DNA of 64,000 nucleotides, from contig NZ_BCVE01000018.1 in assembly GCF_001591585.1 (NCBI RefSeq), forward strand, positions 1 to 64,000, read 5' to 3'. Below, in pieces: positions 16,732-24,085 of this stretch. The notes under the pieces were generated by a model that made no database searches, had not been told where the DNA came from, and saw only the letters and a program-made list of their open reading frames with translations. The stretch comes from Niallia circulans NBRC 13626 (GTDB lineage: Bacteria; Bacillota; Bacilli; Bacillales; Cytobacillaceae). The translations under genes and the position numbers were made by a program. Position 1 is the stretch's first letter; every line of letters starts with the position of its first letter.

Positions 16732-17760
16732 TTGATCCTTCATTATAAATGCCCAAATTGTGGGGGAGATATGAGCTTTAATGCAGATACAGGCAGTTTA
16801 TCTTGCCCTAGCTGTGGAAATGAAGAGAATATTGAGAGCTATCCAGAAAATTTAATGACCGCTTCTTTTGAAGAGAATGAGGTGAAGGAATACCATTGTG
16901 ACAACTGCGGGGCAGTATTACTAACAGAAGCAGACACAACGGCAACAAATTGTAGCTTTTGCGGTGCAGGCGTTGTTATTGCTGACCGCTTGGCAGGAGC
17001 GCTTGCTCCTAAGAAAGTGATCCCTTTTACAATCAGTAAAGAAGAAGCTATGGCGGCTTTTCAAAAATGGTGCAGAAAGGGACTATTGACTCCAAAGGGA
17101 TTTATGAATGCAGACAGGATAAAAAGTATTACTGGTATGTATGTACCATTCTGGCTTTATGATTTAAACAGTGATGTTGATGTAACTGCCCTTTGCACAA
17201 AGGTCCGGACGTATACAAGCGGTGATTATATCTATACGGAAACGAAGTATTATGAAGCATATCGAAAGATAAATTTAGATTATACGAAAATTCCAGTTGA
17301 TGCTTCTGAAAAAATGAAAGATGAATTAATGGATAAATTGGAACCTTTTCCATATGAGCAGTTAAAAGATTTTAAAACACCTTATCTAGCTGGCTTTATT
17401 TCTGAAAAATATAATTATACGGATGCGGAATTATTGCCGCGAGCCAAAGATAAAGTGAGTGATTACATTGATTCCTTTGTACACTCTACTTTTATAGGGT
17501 ATCATACGATAAATTATCGGGATAGAAATATTGATACAAAAGCGGTCCGGAGTGATTATGTCTTGCTACCTGTATGGATGGTCAGTTACGATTACGAAAG
17601 CCAAGAGCATATTTTTGCGATGAATGGGCAGACAGGAAAAGTAGTCGGGAAACCGCCGATTAGTAAAGGCAAGGTAGCGCTATGGTTTAGCGGAATTGCT
17701 TGCGGCACATTCCTTGCATTAAAAGGTATCTCCTTCTTAATGGGTGGTGGTTTCTTTTGA
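16732..17760 (+). CDS. ydjG: YdjG-like zinc-ribbon membrane protein
   Basis: A 342-aa protein. Two N-terminal zinc ribbons, CPNCGG...CPSCGN and CDNCGA...CSFCGA, are followed by a long mixed region and one C-terminal transmembrane helix (ALWFSGIACGTFLALKGISFLMGG). It is often mislabelled as a PriA-like helicase, but no helicase motifs are present. In B. subtilis YdjG and YdjI recruit PspA to the membrane in envelope stress. The GTG at 16723 lies within the likely ribosome site GAGGTGA, so TTG 16732 is the better start. The stop codon overlaps the start of ydjH (TTGA). Confidence 0.85.
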   Translation: MILHYKCPNCGGDMSFNADTGSLSCPSCGNEENIESYPENLMTASFEENEVKEYHCDNCGAVLLTEADTTATNCSFCGAGVVIADRLAGALAPKKVIPFTISKEEAMAAFQKWCRKGLLTPKGFMNADRIKSITGMYVPFWLYDLNSDVDVTALCTKVRTYTSGDYIYTETKYYEAYRKINLDYTKIPVDASEKMKDELMDKLEPFPYEQLKDFKTPYLAGFISEKYNYTDAELLPRAKDKVSDYIDSFVHSTFIGYHTINYRDRNIDTKAVRSDYVLLPVWMVSYDYESQEHIFAMNGQTGKVVGKPPISKGKVALWFSGIACGTFLALKGISFLMGGGFF

Positions 17761-18608
17761 GAAAAATTTTAAGGAACTATAGTAGTTTACTATTTATTGC
17801 CTTGGCAATATTTACTCTGTTTTCAGGCAGTGCTGTAAGTGCAGCTTCAGAAAATCAAACGGAATATATCTTTGATGATGCCCAGCTTTTAACAGATTCT
17901 GAAAAAACAGAACTGGAAAGCTTAGCAGAGGAATTAGGCGAAGAAACCGAAACTGCCTTATTGATTCTTACGCTAGATGGTACAGATGGAAAAGATATCG
18001 AACAATATGTAGACGATTATTATGATGAAGAAGCACCAGGCTATGACCAGCCTCATGGAAATACAGCCATCTTAGCCATTGATATGGAAGAAAGAGATAT
18101 CTATTTAGCAGGTTTTAAAAGAGCGGAAGATGCATTGGATAACGCGACAATTGATTATATCCGTGAAGAGATAACACCAGCTTTATCAGATGGTGAATAT
18201 TTTGAAGCTTTCTCCACTTTTATGCATGAATCGGCTTATTATTTAGTGGATGACCCGGCTAATTTAGAAGATGATTATGATTATAGCGGCATAGATGAGG
18301 CTCGAAATGAATATAACGAGGAAAATAATGCAAGTGGAATGCCAGCATTTTTCTTCCATTGGGGCTTTCAGCTAATTGCCTCGCTCGTGATTGCAGGGAT
18401 CATCGTGAGTATAATGGTTTTCCAATCTGGAGGAAAAGTAACCGTGAATGGCAATACGTATATGGATAACTCGAAGATTATAAATAGACATGATCGCTTT
18501 ATTCGAAAAACAGTAACAAAACAAAGAAAGCCACAAAACAACTCAGGTGGCGGTGGCGGGATCACTGGCGGTGGTCACTCCCATAGTGGAAGCAGAGGAA
18601 AATTCTAA
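17757..18608 (+). CDS. ydjH: YdjH-like TPM-domain membrane protein
   Basis: A 284-aa protein. A signal peptide (about 1-33, cleaved near AVSA-A), then a TPM domain (about 40-165; YIFDDAQLLTDSEKTELESLA, TALLILTLDG) facing outside, one transmembrane helix (about 203-225), and a Gly/His-rich tail with GGGGG and GGGHSHSG. TPM domains occur in proteins linked to membrane stress and photosystem repair; the molecular role of YdjH is unknown. The start is TTG 17757, overlapping the ydjG stop and preceded by GGGTGGTGG; the ORF's earlier ATG lies inside ydjG. It is co-transcribed with ydjG and ydjI. Confidence 0.85.
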   Translation: MRKILRNYSSLLFIALAIFTLFSGSAVSAASENQTEYIFDDAQLLTDSEKTELESLAEELGEETETALLILTLDGTDGKDIEQYVDDYYDEEAPGYDQPHGNTAILAIDMEERDIYLAGFKRAEDALDNATIDYIREEITPALSDGEYFEAFSTFMHESAYYLVDDPANLEDDYDYSGIDEARNEYNEENNASGMPAFFFHWGFQLIASLVIAGIIVSIMVFQSGGKVTVNGNTYMDNSKIINRHDRFIRKTVTKQRKPQNNSGGGGGITGGGHSHSGSRGKF

Positions 18609-18643
18609 ACAAATATTTACTTATTGAAAGGGGTTAAAAAAGG

Positions 18644-19654
18644 ATGTCATTTTTTCGTAATCAATTTGCCAATGTAGTGGAATGGGAAGAATTTCGTGAA
18701 GATATGATTTTTTATAAATGGAAAAATCGTGAAATTAAAAAGGGAAGTAAATTAATTATTCGCCCAGGACAGGATGCTATCTTCTTAAATAATGGCAATA
18801 TAGAAGGAGCTTTTCAAGAGGAGGGTGAGTATGATATTGAATCGCAAATTGTTCCATTTCTGTCCACTTTAAAAGGCTTTAAGTTCGGATTCAATAGTGG
18901 AATGCGAGTTGAAGTACTATTCGTCAATACTAAGGAATTTACAGTTAAATGGGGCACGAAAAATGCAATAAATATACCAGCTGCTGGGCTTCCTGGTGGA
19001 ATGCCAATAAGAGCAAACGGAACCTTTCAATTTAAAGTAAAGGACTATATCGCGCTGATCGATAAAATTGCTGGGATTAAAAATCAATATTTAGTAGAAG
19101 ATGTAAAAATTCGCATTATCTCTGTGCTGGATCAATTATTAATGAAGTGGATAGTCACAGCAGGTAAGGATATGTTCAATCTCCAAGCAAACTCCTTTGA
19201 AATTGCCAAAGGCATTCAAGAAGATTTAAATAGCCAGATGATGGAAAGCGGGCTTGCGATAACAGGCTTCCAGATTATGAGCTTCAGCTATCCGAAAGAA
19301 GTACAGGAAATGATTAATAAAAATGCCTCACACGGAATGGTTGGCAATATAGATAAGTACCAGCAAATCTCGATGATTGATGGCATGGCTAATGGGAAAA
19401 TGTCAGGCGGGGGTGCAGCGTCTGATATGGCTGGCATGATGATGGGAATGAATATGGCTAATCAAATGATGGATAAAATGAATAAGCAAAATCAAAGCCA
19501 GGGGCAAAATCAGCAGCAAGCGCCGGCTCAACAACCAACACCAGAAGCAGCATCCCAGAATCAAGAGAAAAAACGGCCCAATTTTTGTCCGAATTGTGGA
19601 ACGAAAACAGGGGAAGGCAATTTCTGCTCCAATTGTGGCCATAAATTAGTATAA
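18644..19654 (+). CDS. ydjI: YdjI-like SPFH-domain protein with zinc ribbon
   Basis: A 336-aa protein. An SPFH/band-7-type domain (about 25-240) is followed by a Met/Gly/Gln-rich low-complexity linker (about 245-305) and a C-terminal zinc ribbon CPNCGTKTGEGNFCSNCG. There is no signal peptide. In B. subtilis YdjI interacts with YdjG and helps to place PspA at the membrane. AAAGGGGTTAAAAAAGG precedes ATG 18644, and the gene closes the three-gene operon. No pspA/ydjF copy is in this operon, unlike in B. subtilis. Confidence 0.88.
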   Translation: MSFFRNQFANVVEWEEFREDMIFYKWKNREIKKGSKLIIRPGQDAIFLNNGNIEGAFQEEGEYDIESQIVPFLSTLKGFKFGFNSGMRVEVLFVNTKEFTVKWGTKNAINIPAAGLPGGMPIRANGTFQFKVKDYIALIDKIAGIKNQYLVEDVKIRIISVLDQLLMKWIVTAGKDMFNLQANSFEIAKGIQEDLNSQMMESGLAITGFQIMSFSYPKEVQEMINKNASHGMVGNIDKYQQISMIDGMANGKMSGGGAASDMAGMMMGMNMANQMMDKMNKQNQSQGQNQQQAPAQQPTPEAASQNQEKKRPNFCPNCGTKTGEGNFCSNCGHKLV

Positions 19655-19662
19655 AAGAGACG

Positions 19663-19702
19663 CAAAACGGTTTTCCATAGAGGGAAACCGTTTTGTTTTT
19701 GG
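19663..19702 (+). terminator. Terminator of the ydjGHI operon
   Basis: A 14-bp stem (19663-19676 with 19682-19695, one G-T pair) is followed by TTTTT. Confidence 0.85.
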
Positions 19703-19742
19703 GTTTATAGGTTGTTATTTTACAAACACAAAAAGCATTTTA

Positions 19743-19771
19743 TTGACATTATATAGAAGGTGAGGTAAATT
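19743..19771 (+). promoter_or_regulatory. Sigma-A promoter of the marR gene
   Basis: TTGACA (19743-19748), a 17-base spacer, then TAAATT (19766-19771). The MarR operator candidate begins on the last base of the -10, placing it over the RNA start. Confidence 0.65.
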
Positions 19772-19788
19772 AGTTAGTATTCTAAGTA
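19771..19788. promoter_or_regulatory. MarR operator copy 1
   Basis: TAGTTAGTATTCTAAGTA, an imperfect palindrome. Two near-identical copies lie before the MATE gene (20288 and 20390). The position over the marR RNA start predicts autorepression. Confidence 0.7.
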
Positions 19789-19809
19789 ATTGAAAAGGAA
19801 GGAATGAAC

Positions 19810-20253
19810 ATGAAGGAGAGGGAGTTTGAAGTAAATTTTCAATATCTTATTCGCACCATTAATCATAAAATTAAGCTAAGTGGTGATAAAAGGTTGGAAG
19901 CGCATGGGATTACATTAGAACAGGCTCGTACTATGGGTTTCATTGATGCGCATGAGGAACAGGGGATTACGCATAAGGATTTAGAATCAAGGTTTAATCG
20001 AAAGGGTTCCTCCATCAGTAGTATCATTCATAATTTGGAAAAAAAAGATTTTATAAAACGTACAATTGATCCAAAGGATGAGCGTAGAAAGTTATTGTCT
20101 CTTTCAGAGAAAGGGAAAAAAATCGTAGGTGATTTTGAAGCTTTTTTTGCAAATGCTGAGAATATGCTGGTAGAGGGTTTTAGTGAAGAAGAGAAAAAAC
20201 AGCTATTTCATTTTTTAGAACGAATGAATGTAAATGTAGACAAACAACTTTAG
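19810..20253 (+). CDS. MarR-family repressor
   Basis: A 147-aa winged-helix dimer protein. The recognition-helix region is LESRFNRKGSSISSIIHNLEKKDFIKR and the wing is DPKDERRKLLSLSEKGKK. MarR proteins are released from DNA by drugs or phenolics. GAAAAGGAAGG at 19792-19802 favours ATG 19810 over ATG 19804. It is followed by a MATE pump with two matching operators, the same logic as staphylococcal mepR-mepA. Confidence 0.9.
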   Translation: MKEREFEVNFQYLIRTINHKIKLSGDKRLEAHGITLEQARTMGFIDAHEEQGITHKDLESRFNRKGSSISSIIHNLEKKDFIKRTIDPKDERRKLLSLSEKGKKIVGDFEAFFANAENMLVEGFSEEEKKQLFHFLERMNVNVDKQL

Positions 20254-20287
20254 CAAAGTGATATCTTACAGGGGATATCACCGTATA

Positions 20288-20305
20288 TAGTTAGAGTTCT
20301 AAGTA
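20288..20305. promoter_or_regulatory. MarR operator copy 2
   Basis: TAGTTAGAGTTCTAAGTA differs from copy 1 at two bases in the centre only. It lies 34 bp after the marR stop and 127 bp before the MATE start. Confidence 0.7.
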
Positions 20306-20389
20306 AATAAAAAACTAAATTGTTTTTCCTTTTCAATACATTTAGATTAAGTACGGTTCAACGAATGAGGTCTGTTTATTACAAATAAA

Positions 20390-20407
20390 TAGTTAGATTT
20401 CTAACTA
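20390..20407. promoter_or_regulatory. MarR operator copy 3
   Basis: TAGTTAGATTTCTAACTA is the most symmetric of the three copies (TAGTTAG and CTAACTA arms). It lies 25 bp before the MATE start, where a bound repressor would block transcription or early elongation. Confidence 0.72.
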
Positions 20408-20431
20408 AATAAAAAAGAAAGTAGTGGGAAT

Positions 20432-21793
20432 ATGGAAAAAGAAAATCTTTATTATTTTGAAAAAGCACCAATTGCTAAAGCGGTTGCCCATTTTGCTATC
20501 CCAATGATGCTTGGTATGTCAATGACAGTAGTTTATTCGATTTTAAATGCTTATTTTATTGGCTTTTTACAGGACACTGCGATGCTTACAGCTATTACAC
20601 TAGCACTTCCCGTCTTTGCTCTAATCATGGCTTTTGGAAATTTAATAGGAATGGGAGGGGGTACCTATATATCAAGGCTTCTTGGTGAAAAAAAATATTA
20701 TAGAGTAAAACAAGTATCTTCGATTTCTATTTACAGTTCTATATTATTAGGTTTATTAATCATTATAATTACAGTTCCATTTATAGATTCGATTGTTTCA
20801 TTATTGGGTAGTAGCCTCCATTCCTTCGATTATACAAAACAATACGTATTGATGTTAATTATTGGTTCACCGTTTATCATTTTATTTTTTACTATGGAAC
20901 AATTAGTTCGATCAGAAGGTGCGGCAAATGTTTCTATGATTGGAATGATACTTAGTGTTGCCATAAATATTGTGCTTGATTTATTGTTTATTTTTGTTTT
21001 AAAGCTAGGAATTATGGGGGTCGCAGCAGCAACCATTCTCTCAAATATTATGGCTTGTATTTATTTTAGTTATTATATGGGAAAAAAGAGCAAATTCCTT
21101 ACCTTATCTTTTCGAGAATTTTCATTCGAAAAAACTATCTTTAAGCATATTTTAACGATTGGGGTTCCCGTATTTTTGATGAATGTGTTTATGGGAGTTA
21201 CAGCCCTATTCTTTAATCACTTTATGATGATATATGGAGATAAAGCAGTTGCTGGTTATGGAATTTCCTCAAGATTACAACAGTTTCCTGAGTTTTTCAT
21301 CATGGGAGTTTGTGAGGGGGTAGTGCCGTTAATAGCTTATTCCTTTACAGCAGATAGAAAGCGGATGAAAAAAGTTTTGGCGTTTACGAGTAAGCTTATA
21401 CTAGGAATGGCCGTTCTTTTTGGATTAATTATCTTTTTTACATCCAGCAACCTTATCGGTTTATTTACTAATGATATCGAATTAATTACAGTAGGAAGCT
21501 ATATCTTAAAAGTAACGTTCTTATCTATGTTTTTATCTGGTTTTACATTCTTAATTATTGGCATGTTTCAGGCGACTGGTCAGGGTACTGCTGCCTTTGT
21601 TATGGCCTTTGTGCAAGGATTGGTGTTAATTCCTATTTTGTTTTTTGCTAATTTCACTTTTGGTTTTCATGGTGTCGTTTGGTCCCTGTTTATAGCAGAT
21701 AGTATTACATTCATAGTAGCCGCAGCTATATTATATGTATTAAGAAATAAATTAAATAGTCCTTCTGTGGAAGAGTTGCTGCAAGGAGAATAA
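20432..21793 (+). CDS. MATE-family multidrug efflux pump (MepA-like)
   Basis: A 453-aa membrane protein with 12 predicted helices in two pseudo-symmetric halves. Typical MATE features include the first-helix AVAHFAIPMMLGMSM, GMGGGTYISRLLGEKK after helix 2, and YGISSRLQQFPEFFIMGVCEG in the second half. It exports cationic drugs and dyes with Na+ or H+. It is paired with the MarR gene and operators upstream. AAAGAAAGTAGTGGG precedes ATG 20432. Substrates are inferred from the family only. Confidence 0.9.
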   Translation: MEKENLYYFEKAPIAKAVAHFAIPMMLGMSMTVVYSILNAYFIGFLQDTAMLTAITLALPVFALIMAFGNLIGMGGGTYISRLLGEKKYYRVKQVSSISIYSSILLGLLIIIITVPFIDSIVSLLGSSLHSFDYTKQYVLMLIIGSPFIILFFTMEQLVRSEGAANVSMIGMILSVAINIVLDLLFIFVLKLGIMGVAAATILSNIMACIYFSYYMGKKSKFLTLSFREFSFEKTIFKHILTIGVPVFLMNVFMGVTALFFNHFMMIYGDKAVAGYGISSRLQQFPEFFIMGVCEGVVPLIAYSFTADRKRMKKVLAFTSKLILGMAVLFGLIIFFTSSNLIGLFTNDIELITVGSYILKVTFLSMFLSGFTFLIIGMFQATGQGTAAFVMAFVQGLVLIPILFFANFTFGFHGVVWSLFIADSITFIVAAAILYVLRNKLNSPSVEELLQGE

Positions 21794-21832
21794 TACGCCA
21801 AAATAATGGATTCTTGCTTAGGAAAACAAAAA

Positions 21833-21891
21833 TGCAATATTGCTGTAATAGGAGAAGAAACACTAATTCCTCTAGTCTCAGCAATATTGCA
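21833..21891. repeat. 13-bp perfect inverted repeat between MATE and corA
   Basis: TGCAATATTGCTG (21833-21845) is the exact reverse complement of 21879-21891, with a 33-base loop. No T-run follows, so it is not a standard terminator. It may be part of the corA leader RNA or a stabilising 3' hairpin of the MATE transcript. Confidence 0.55.
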
Positions 21892-21897
21892 GAGATA

Positions 21898-22023
21898 GTG
21901 TCTATTTATGTAAGCTATAAGGGGAACGAGAGAAATTTAGTCTTTTTCGGTTTACAATCAATAAATTATAAAGTAGTATGTAAGAGGTTTAAAGATTACA
22001 AGCAAGGAGTTGAATTTTTATGA
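21898..22023 (+). other. Small ORF or gene remnant upstream of the corA leader ORF
   Basis: An open frame that could start at GTG 21898 encodes a 41-aa basic peptide (VSIYVSYKGNERNLVFFG...); the frame stays open back to 21814. Its stop overlaps the ATG of the next leader ORF (ATGA at 22020-22023), which would allow translational coupling. A different frame just before it (ATG 21806) encodes 30 codons. Neither has a good ribosome site, so they may be fragments of a decayed gene. No homology is recognised. Confidence 0.25.
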
Positions 22024-22148
22024 GTACTCGAAAGTGTATGGAACCTGAACCAGAACCCACGGCCATGAAAGAGGAAGTCATATATAGCCCTTCCTTTAGA
22101 AGTTTGAATACTGATAAAGATTCAACTTTATTTGGCAGAGAATGTTGA
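22020..22148 (+). CDS. Leader peptide of corA with a Glu-Pro triplet repeat
   Basis: A 42-codon ORF with AAGGAG at 22004-22009 before ATG 22020. Codons 8-13 read Glu-Pro three times (MEPEPEPTAMKEE). It ends at TGA 22146-22148, 29 bp before the corA start. Acidic and Pro-rich nascent peptides destabilise ribosomes when Mg2+ is low; the enterobacterial mgtL leader uses a similar MEPDPTP start. The ORF overlaps both strands of an 11-bp helix that competes with the helix burying the corA ribosome site. The function is inferred. The Shine-Dalgarno, EP repeat and alternative pairing are seen directly. Confidence 0.6.
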   Translation: MSTRKCMEPEPEPTAMKEEVIYSPSFRSLNTDKDSTLFGREC

Positions 22149-22170
22149 CTTCCTCTACAACAAGAGGAGG
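22070..22170 (+). promoter_or_regulatory. Translational RNA switch controlling corA
   Basis: Two helices exclude each other. Helix A is local: CTTCCTCT (22149-22156) with AGAGGAGG (22163-22170), loop ACAACA, burying the corA Shine-Dalgarno. Helix B is long-range: AGAGGAAGTCA (22070-22080, within the leader ORF) with TGACTTCCTCT (22146-22156), 11 perfect pairs, which removes the 5' arm of helix A. Ribosomes that fall off at the EPEPEP codons (22041-22058) would leave 22070-22080 free to form helix B and open corA. Full translation would sweep it away and let helix A form. Confidence 0.6.
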
Positions 22171-22177
22171 TAAAAGC

Positions 22178-23116
22178 ATGAGAAAAATTTATATTTCAAA
22201 TGAAGATGGAATGTTGCAGGAAACAGATAAAGTAGTCAATGGCTGCTGGATCAATTTAATAGCACCAACAGAGCAGGAGATAACAGAAATTGCAACAGGT
22301 TTAGATATTCCATTAGCGTTTATGAAAGATCCATTGGATGAAGAAGAGCGTTCAAGAATTGAAAAAGATGGGGAGAATATATTGATCATTGTCAATCTTC
22401 CGCTCGTTTCGTTTGATGAAAAAAAGACACAAATTTATGACACCATTCCATTAGGAATGATTATTTCCAAGAATTGCTTTATTACTGTCTGCTTAAAGGA
22501 TAATCCTATTTTTCAACAATTTTCTGAAGGGAGAATGAAGAGCTTTTTTACGTACAAAAAAACTCGTTTTTCCTTGCAAATACTGTATAGTATGGCGACA
22601 GCTTATTTAAAATATTTAAAGCAAATCAGCAAGAAGACAGATAGCATTGAAAAAGAACTACAGCAGTCCATGAAAAATAAAGAGCTTTTCTCTTTGCTTA
22701 ACATCGAAAAAAGTTTAGTGTACTTTACGACTTCTTTAAAATCGAATAATATTGTTATGCAAAAAATGCTCAAAAGTAATTATTTGAAAATGTATGAAGA
22801 TGATCAAGAATTGCTAGAGGATGTTATCATAGAGAATCAGCAAGCAATTGAGATGGCTGAAACCCATATGTCGATTTTAAGTGGGATGATGGATGCCTTT
22901 GCTTCGGTTATTTCCAATAATGTTAATATGGTCATGAAGTTTCTCACATCCTTCACCATTATTTTATCCTTACCAACAATGGTTGCGAGCTTTTACGGAA
23001 TGAATGTGCATATTCCATTTCAGGATATGTCCTATTCTTTCACCATTGCAATTATGATTTCCTTCTTATTATCAGGAATAACCGCTCTAGTCTTTTGGAA
23101 AAAGAAGTTCTTTTGA
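22178..23116 (+). CDS. corA: CorA-family magnesium/divalent cation transporter
   Basis: A 312-aa protein. A long acidic cytoplasmic domain is followed by two C-terminal helices separated by the CorA signature YGMN (FYGMNVHIP), then FTIAIMISFLLSGITALVFW and a basic tail WKKKFF. The homopentamer forms a Mg2+ (or Co2+/Ni2+) channel. The frame opens further upstream, but AGAGGAGG at 22163-22170 fixes ATG 22178, and the ATG at 22142 lies inside the leader ORF. The Pro/Glu-rich leader and RNA switch upstream suggest that it is a regulated magnesium uptake gene. Confidence 0.92.
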   Translation: MRKIYISNEDGMLQETDKVVNGCWINLIAPTEQEITEIATGLDIPLAFMKDPLDEEERSRIEKDGENILIIVNLPLVSFDEKKTQIYDTIPLGMIISKNCFITVCLKDNPIFQQFSEGRMKSFFTYKKTRFSLQILYSMATAYLKYLKQISKKTDSIEKELQQSMKNKELFSLLNIEKSLVYFTTSLKSNNIVMQKMLKSNYLKMYEDDQELLEDVIIENQQAIEMAETHMSILSGMMDAFASVISNNVNMVMKFLTSFTIILSLPTMVASFYGMNVHIPFQDMSYSFTIAIMISFLLSGITALVFWKKKFF

Positions 23117-23124
23117 CAATGTAC

Positions 23125-23156
23125 AGCTCCTCCCTATGATAGGGAGGAGCTTCTTT
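23125..23156. terminator. Bidirectional terminator between corA and araC
   Basis: A perfect 11-bp stem AGCTCCTCCCT (23125-23135) with 23141-23151, T-rich on the plus side, lies between convergent genes. Confidence 0.85.
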
Positions 23157-23970
23157 AATAAAACGAACGAAATTCTTTCGGTGTAAACCCCGTTTCCTTT
23201 TTAAAGGTGGCAACAAAATGACTGGTGTCATTGAAGCCAATTAAGAACGTAATGTCCTTGATTTTTATATCTCGATTGGTAACTAAGATTTCTTTTGCCT
23301 TTTTTATTCTGTATGCAAGGACATATTGATAGACAGAAACACCGACAAAGCGTCGAAAAAGCTTATTCAAATATTGTGGGGAGATATAGAGTCTCTTTGC
23401 GATATCGGCAATATCACATTTCTCTACATAGTTTGTTTCAATCCATTGGATACTTGGCCAAATATATTGCTGATATAAATCATTGGTATGGACGGTTCTA
23501 TGTAAGCCATGGTCTCGTATATTTAATAAGAAGGTATACACATCAATGGAAAGCTGCTGCTGCTGGCTATTTTGGTTTTCGTTTTTTATACGGGACAACA
23601 TTCTTCTCGTCCAATCACTGTAAGAAAAATCTGGGCAATCGTTGGCAAGATAGTAGGGAGCAGCTCCAAGGATATCTGCTATATTTGGAGAAAAACTACC
23701 GTTAATCGTTAAAAAATTTGTTTGCCAGCCATTGGCGGAAATAGCCTCATAGTAATGTGAAACAAATGGTGCAATCAGAATTCCTTCTGAAGGTCTTAAG
23801 CGGATTTTTTCATTTTCAATAGTGACCTCCCCTAACCCCTTTTCCGTTTGTAACCAATGGTAATACGGATAGCCATCCGCTCGCATAATCATTTCTTGCT
23901 CCCACTGATAGCCGATGCTTTCGATGGAAAAGGGGTTAGAACCATCTAATAAATTAAAATGTACTTCCAT
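23155..23970 (-). CDS. AraC-family transcriptional regulator
   Basis: A 271-aa protein. An N-terminal cupin-like ligand domain (about 20-110; LRPSEGILIAPFVSHYYEA) precedes a C-terminal double HTH (about 165-270; CDIADIAKRLYISPQYLNKLFRRFVG and KIKDITFLIGFNDTSHFVATFKKETGFTPKEFR). It is divergent from the GH42 beta-galactosidase, whose promoter has a good -10 but a poor -35, as expected for an activator-dependent gene. The inducer is probably a galactoside, an inference from context. Confidence 0.9.
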   Translation of the reverse strand: MEVHFNLLDGSNPFSIESIGYQWEQEMIMRADGYPYYHWLQTEKGLGEVTIENEKIRLRPSEGILIAPFVSHYYEAISANGWQTNFLTINGSFSPNIADILGAAPYYLANDCPDFSYSDWTRRMLSRIKNENQNSQQQQLSIDVYTFLLNIRDHGLHRTVHTNDLYQQYIWPSIQWIETNYVEKCDIADIAKRLYISPQYLNKLFRRFVGVSVYQYVLAYRIKKAKEILVTNRDIKIKDITFLIGFNDTSHFVATFKKETGFTPKEFRSFY

Positions 23971-24049
23971 TTATGTATCCCCTTACATTAGTTTCATATT
24001 TTTATATAAACTAGTTACTCTTATTATACTTTTTCTTTATTTGCCTATC

Positions 24050-24055
24050 TATAAT
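24050..24055 (+). promoter_or_regulatory. -10 element of the GH42 promoter
   Basis: TATAAT at 24050-24055, 31 bp before the coding start, with no consensus -35 at the right distance (TACTTT). This fits dependence on the divergent AraC protein. Confidence 0.45.
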
Positions 24056-24085
24056 GAATGTATAAAAAAAGGTGGAGGGATGAAG

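Noticed and set aside
21806-22019. M-box (Mg2+) riboswitch before corA
   Set aside because: I find none of the conserved M-box core elements. The region has one inverted repeat and the leader ORF instead.
23295-23705. 136-codon plus-strand frame inside the araC gene
   Set aside because: It is the antisense shadow of a clear AraC-family gene with a complete double HTH.
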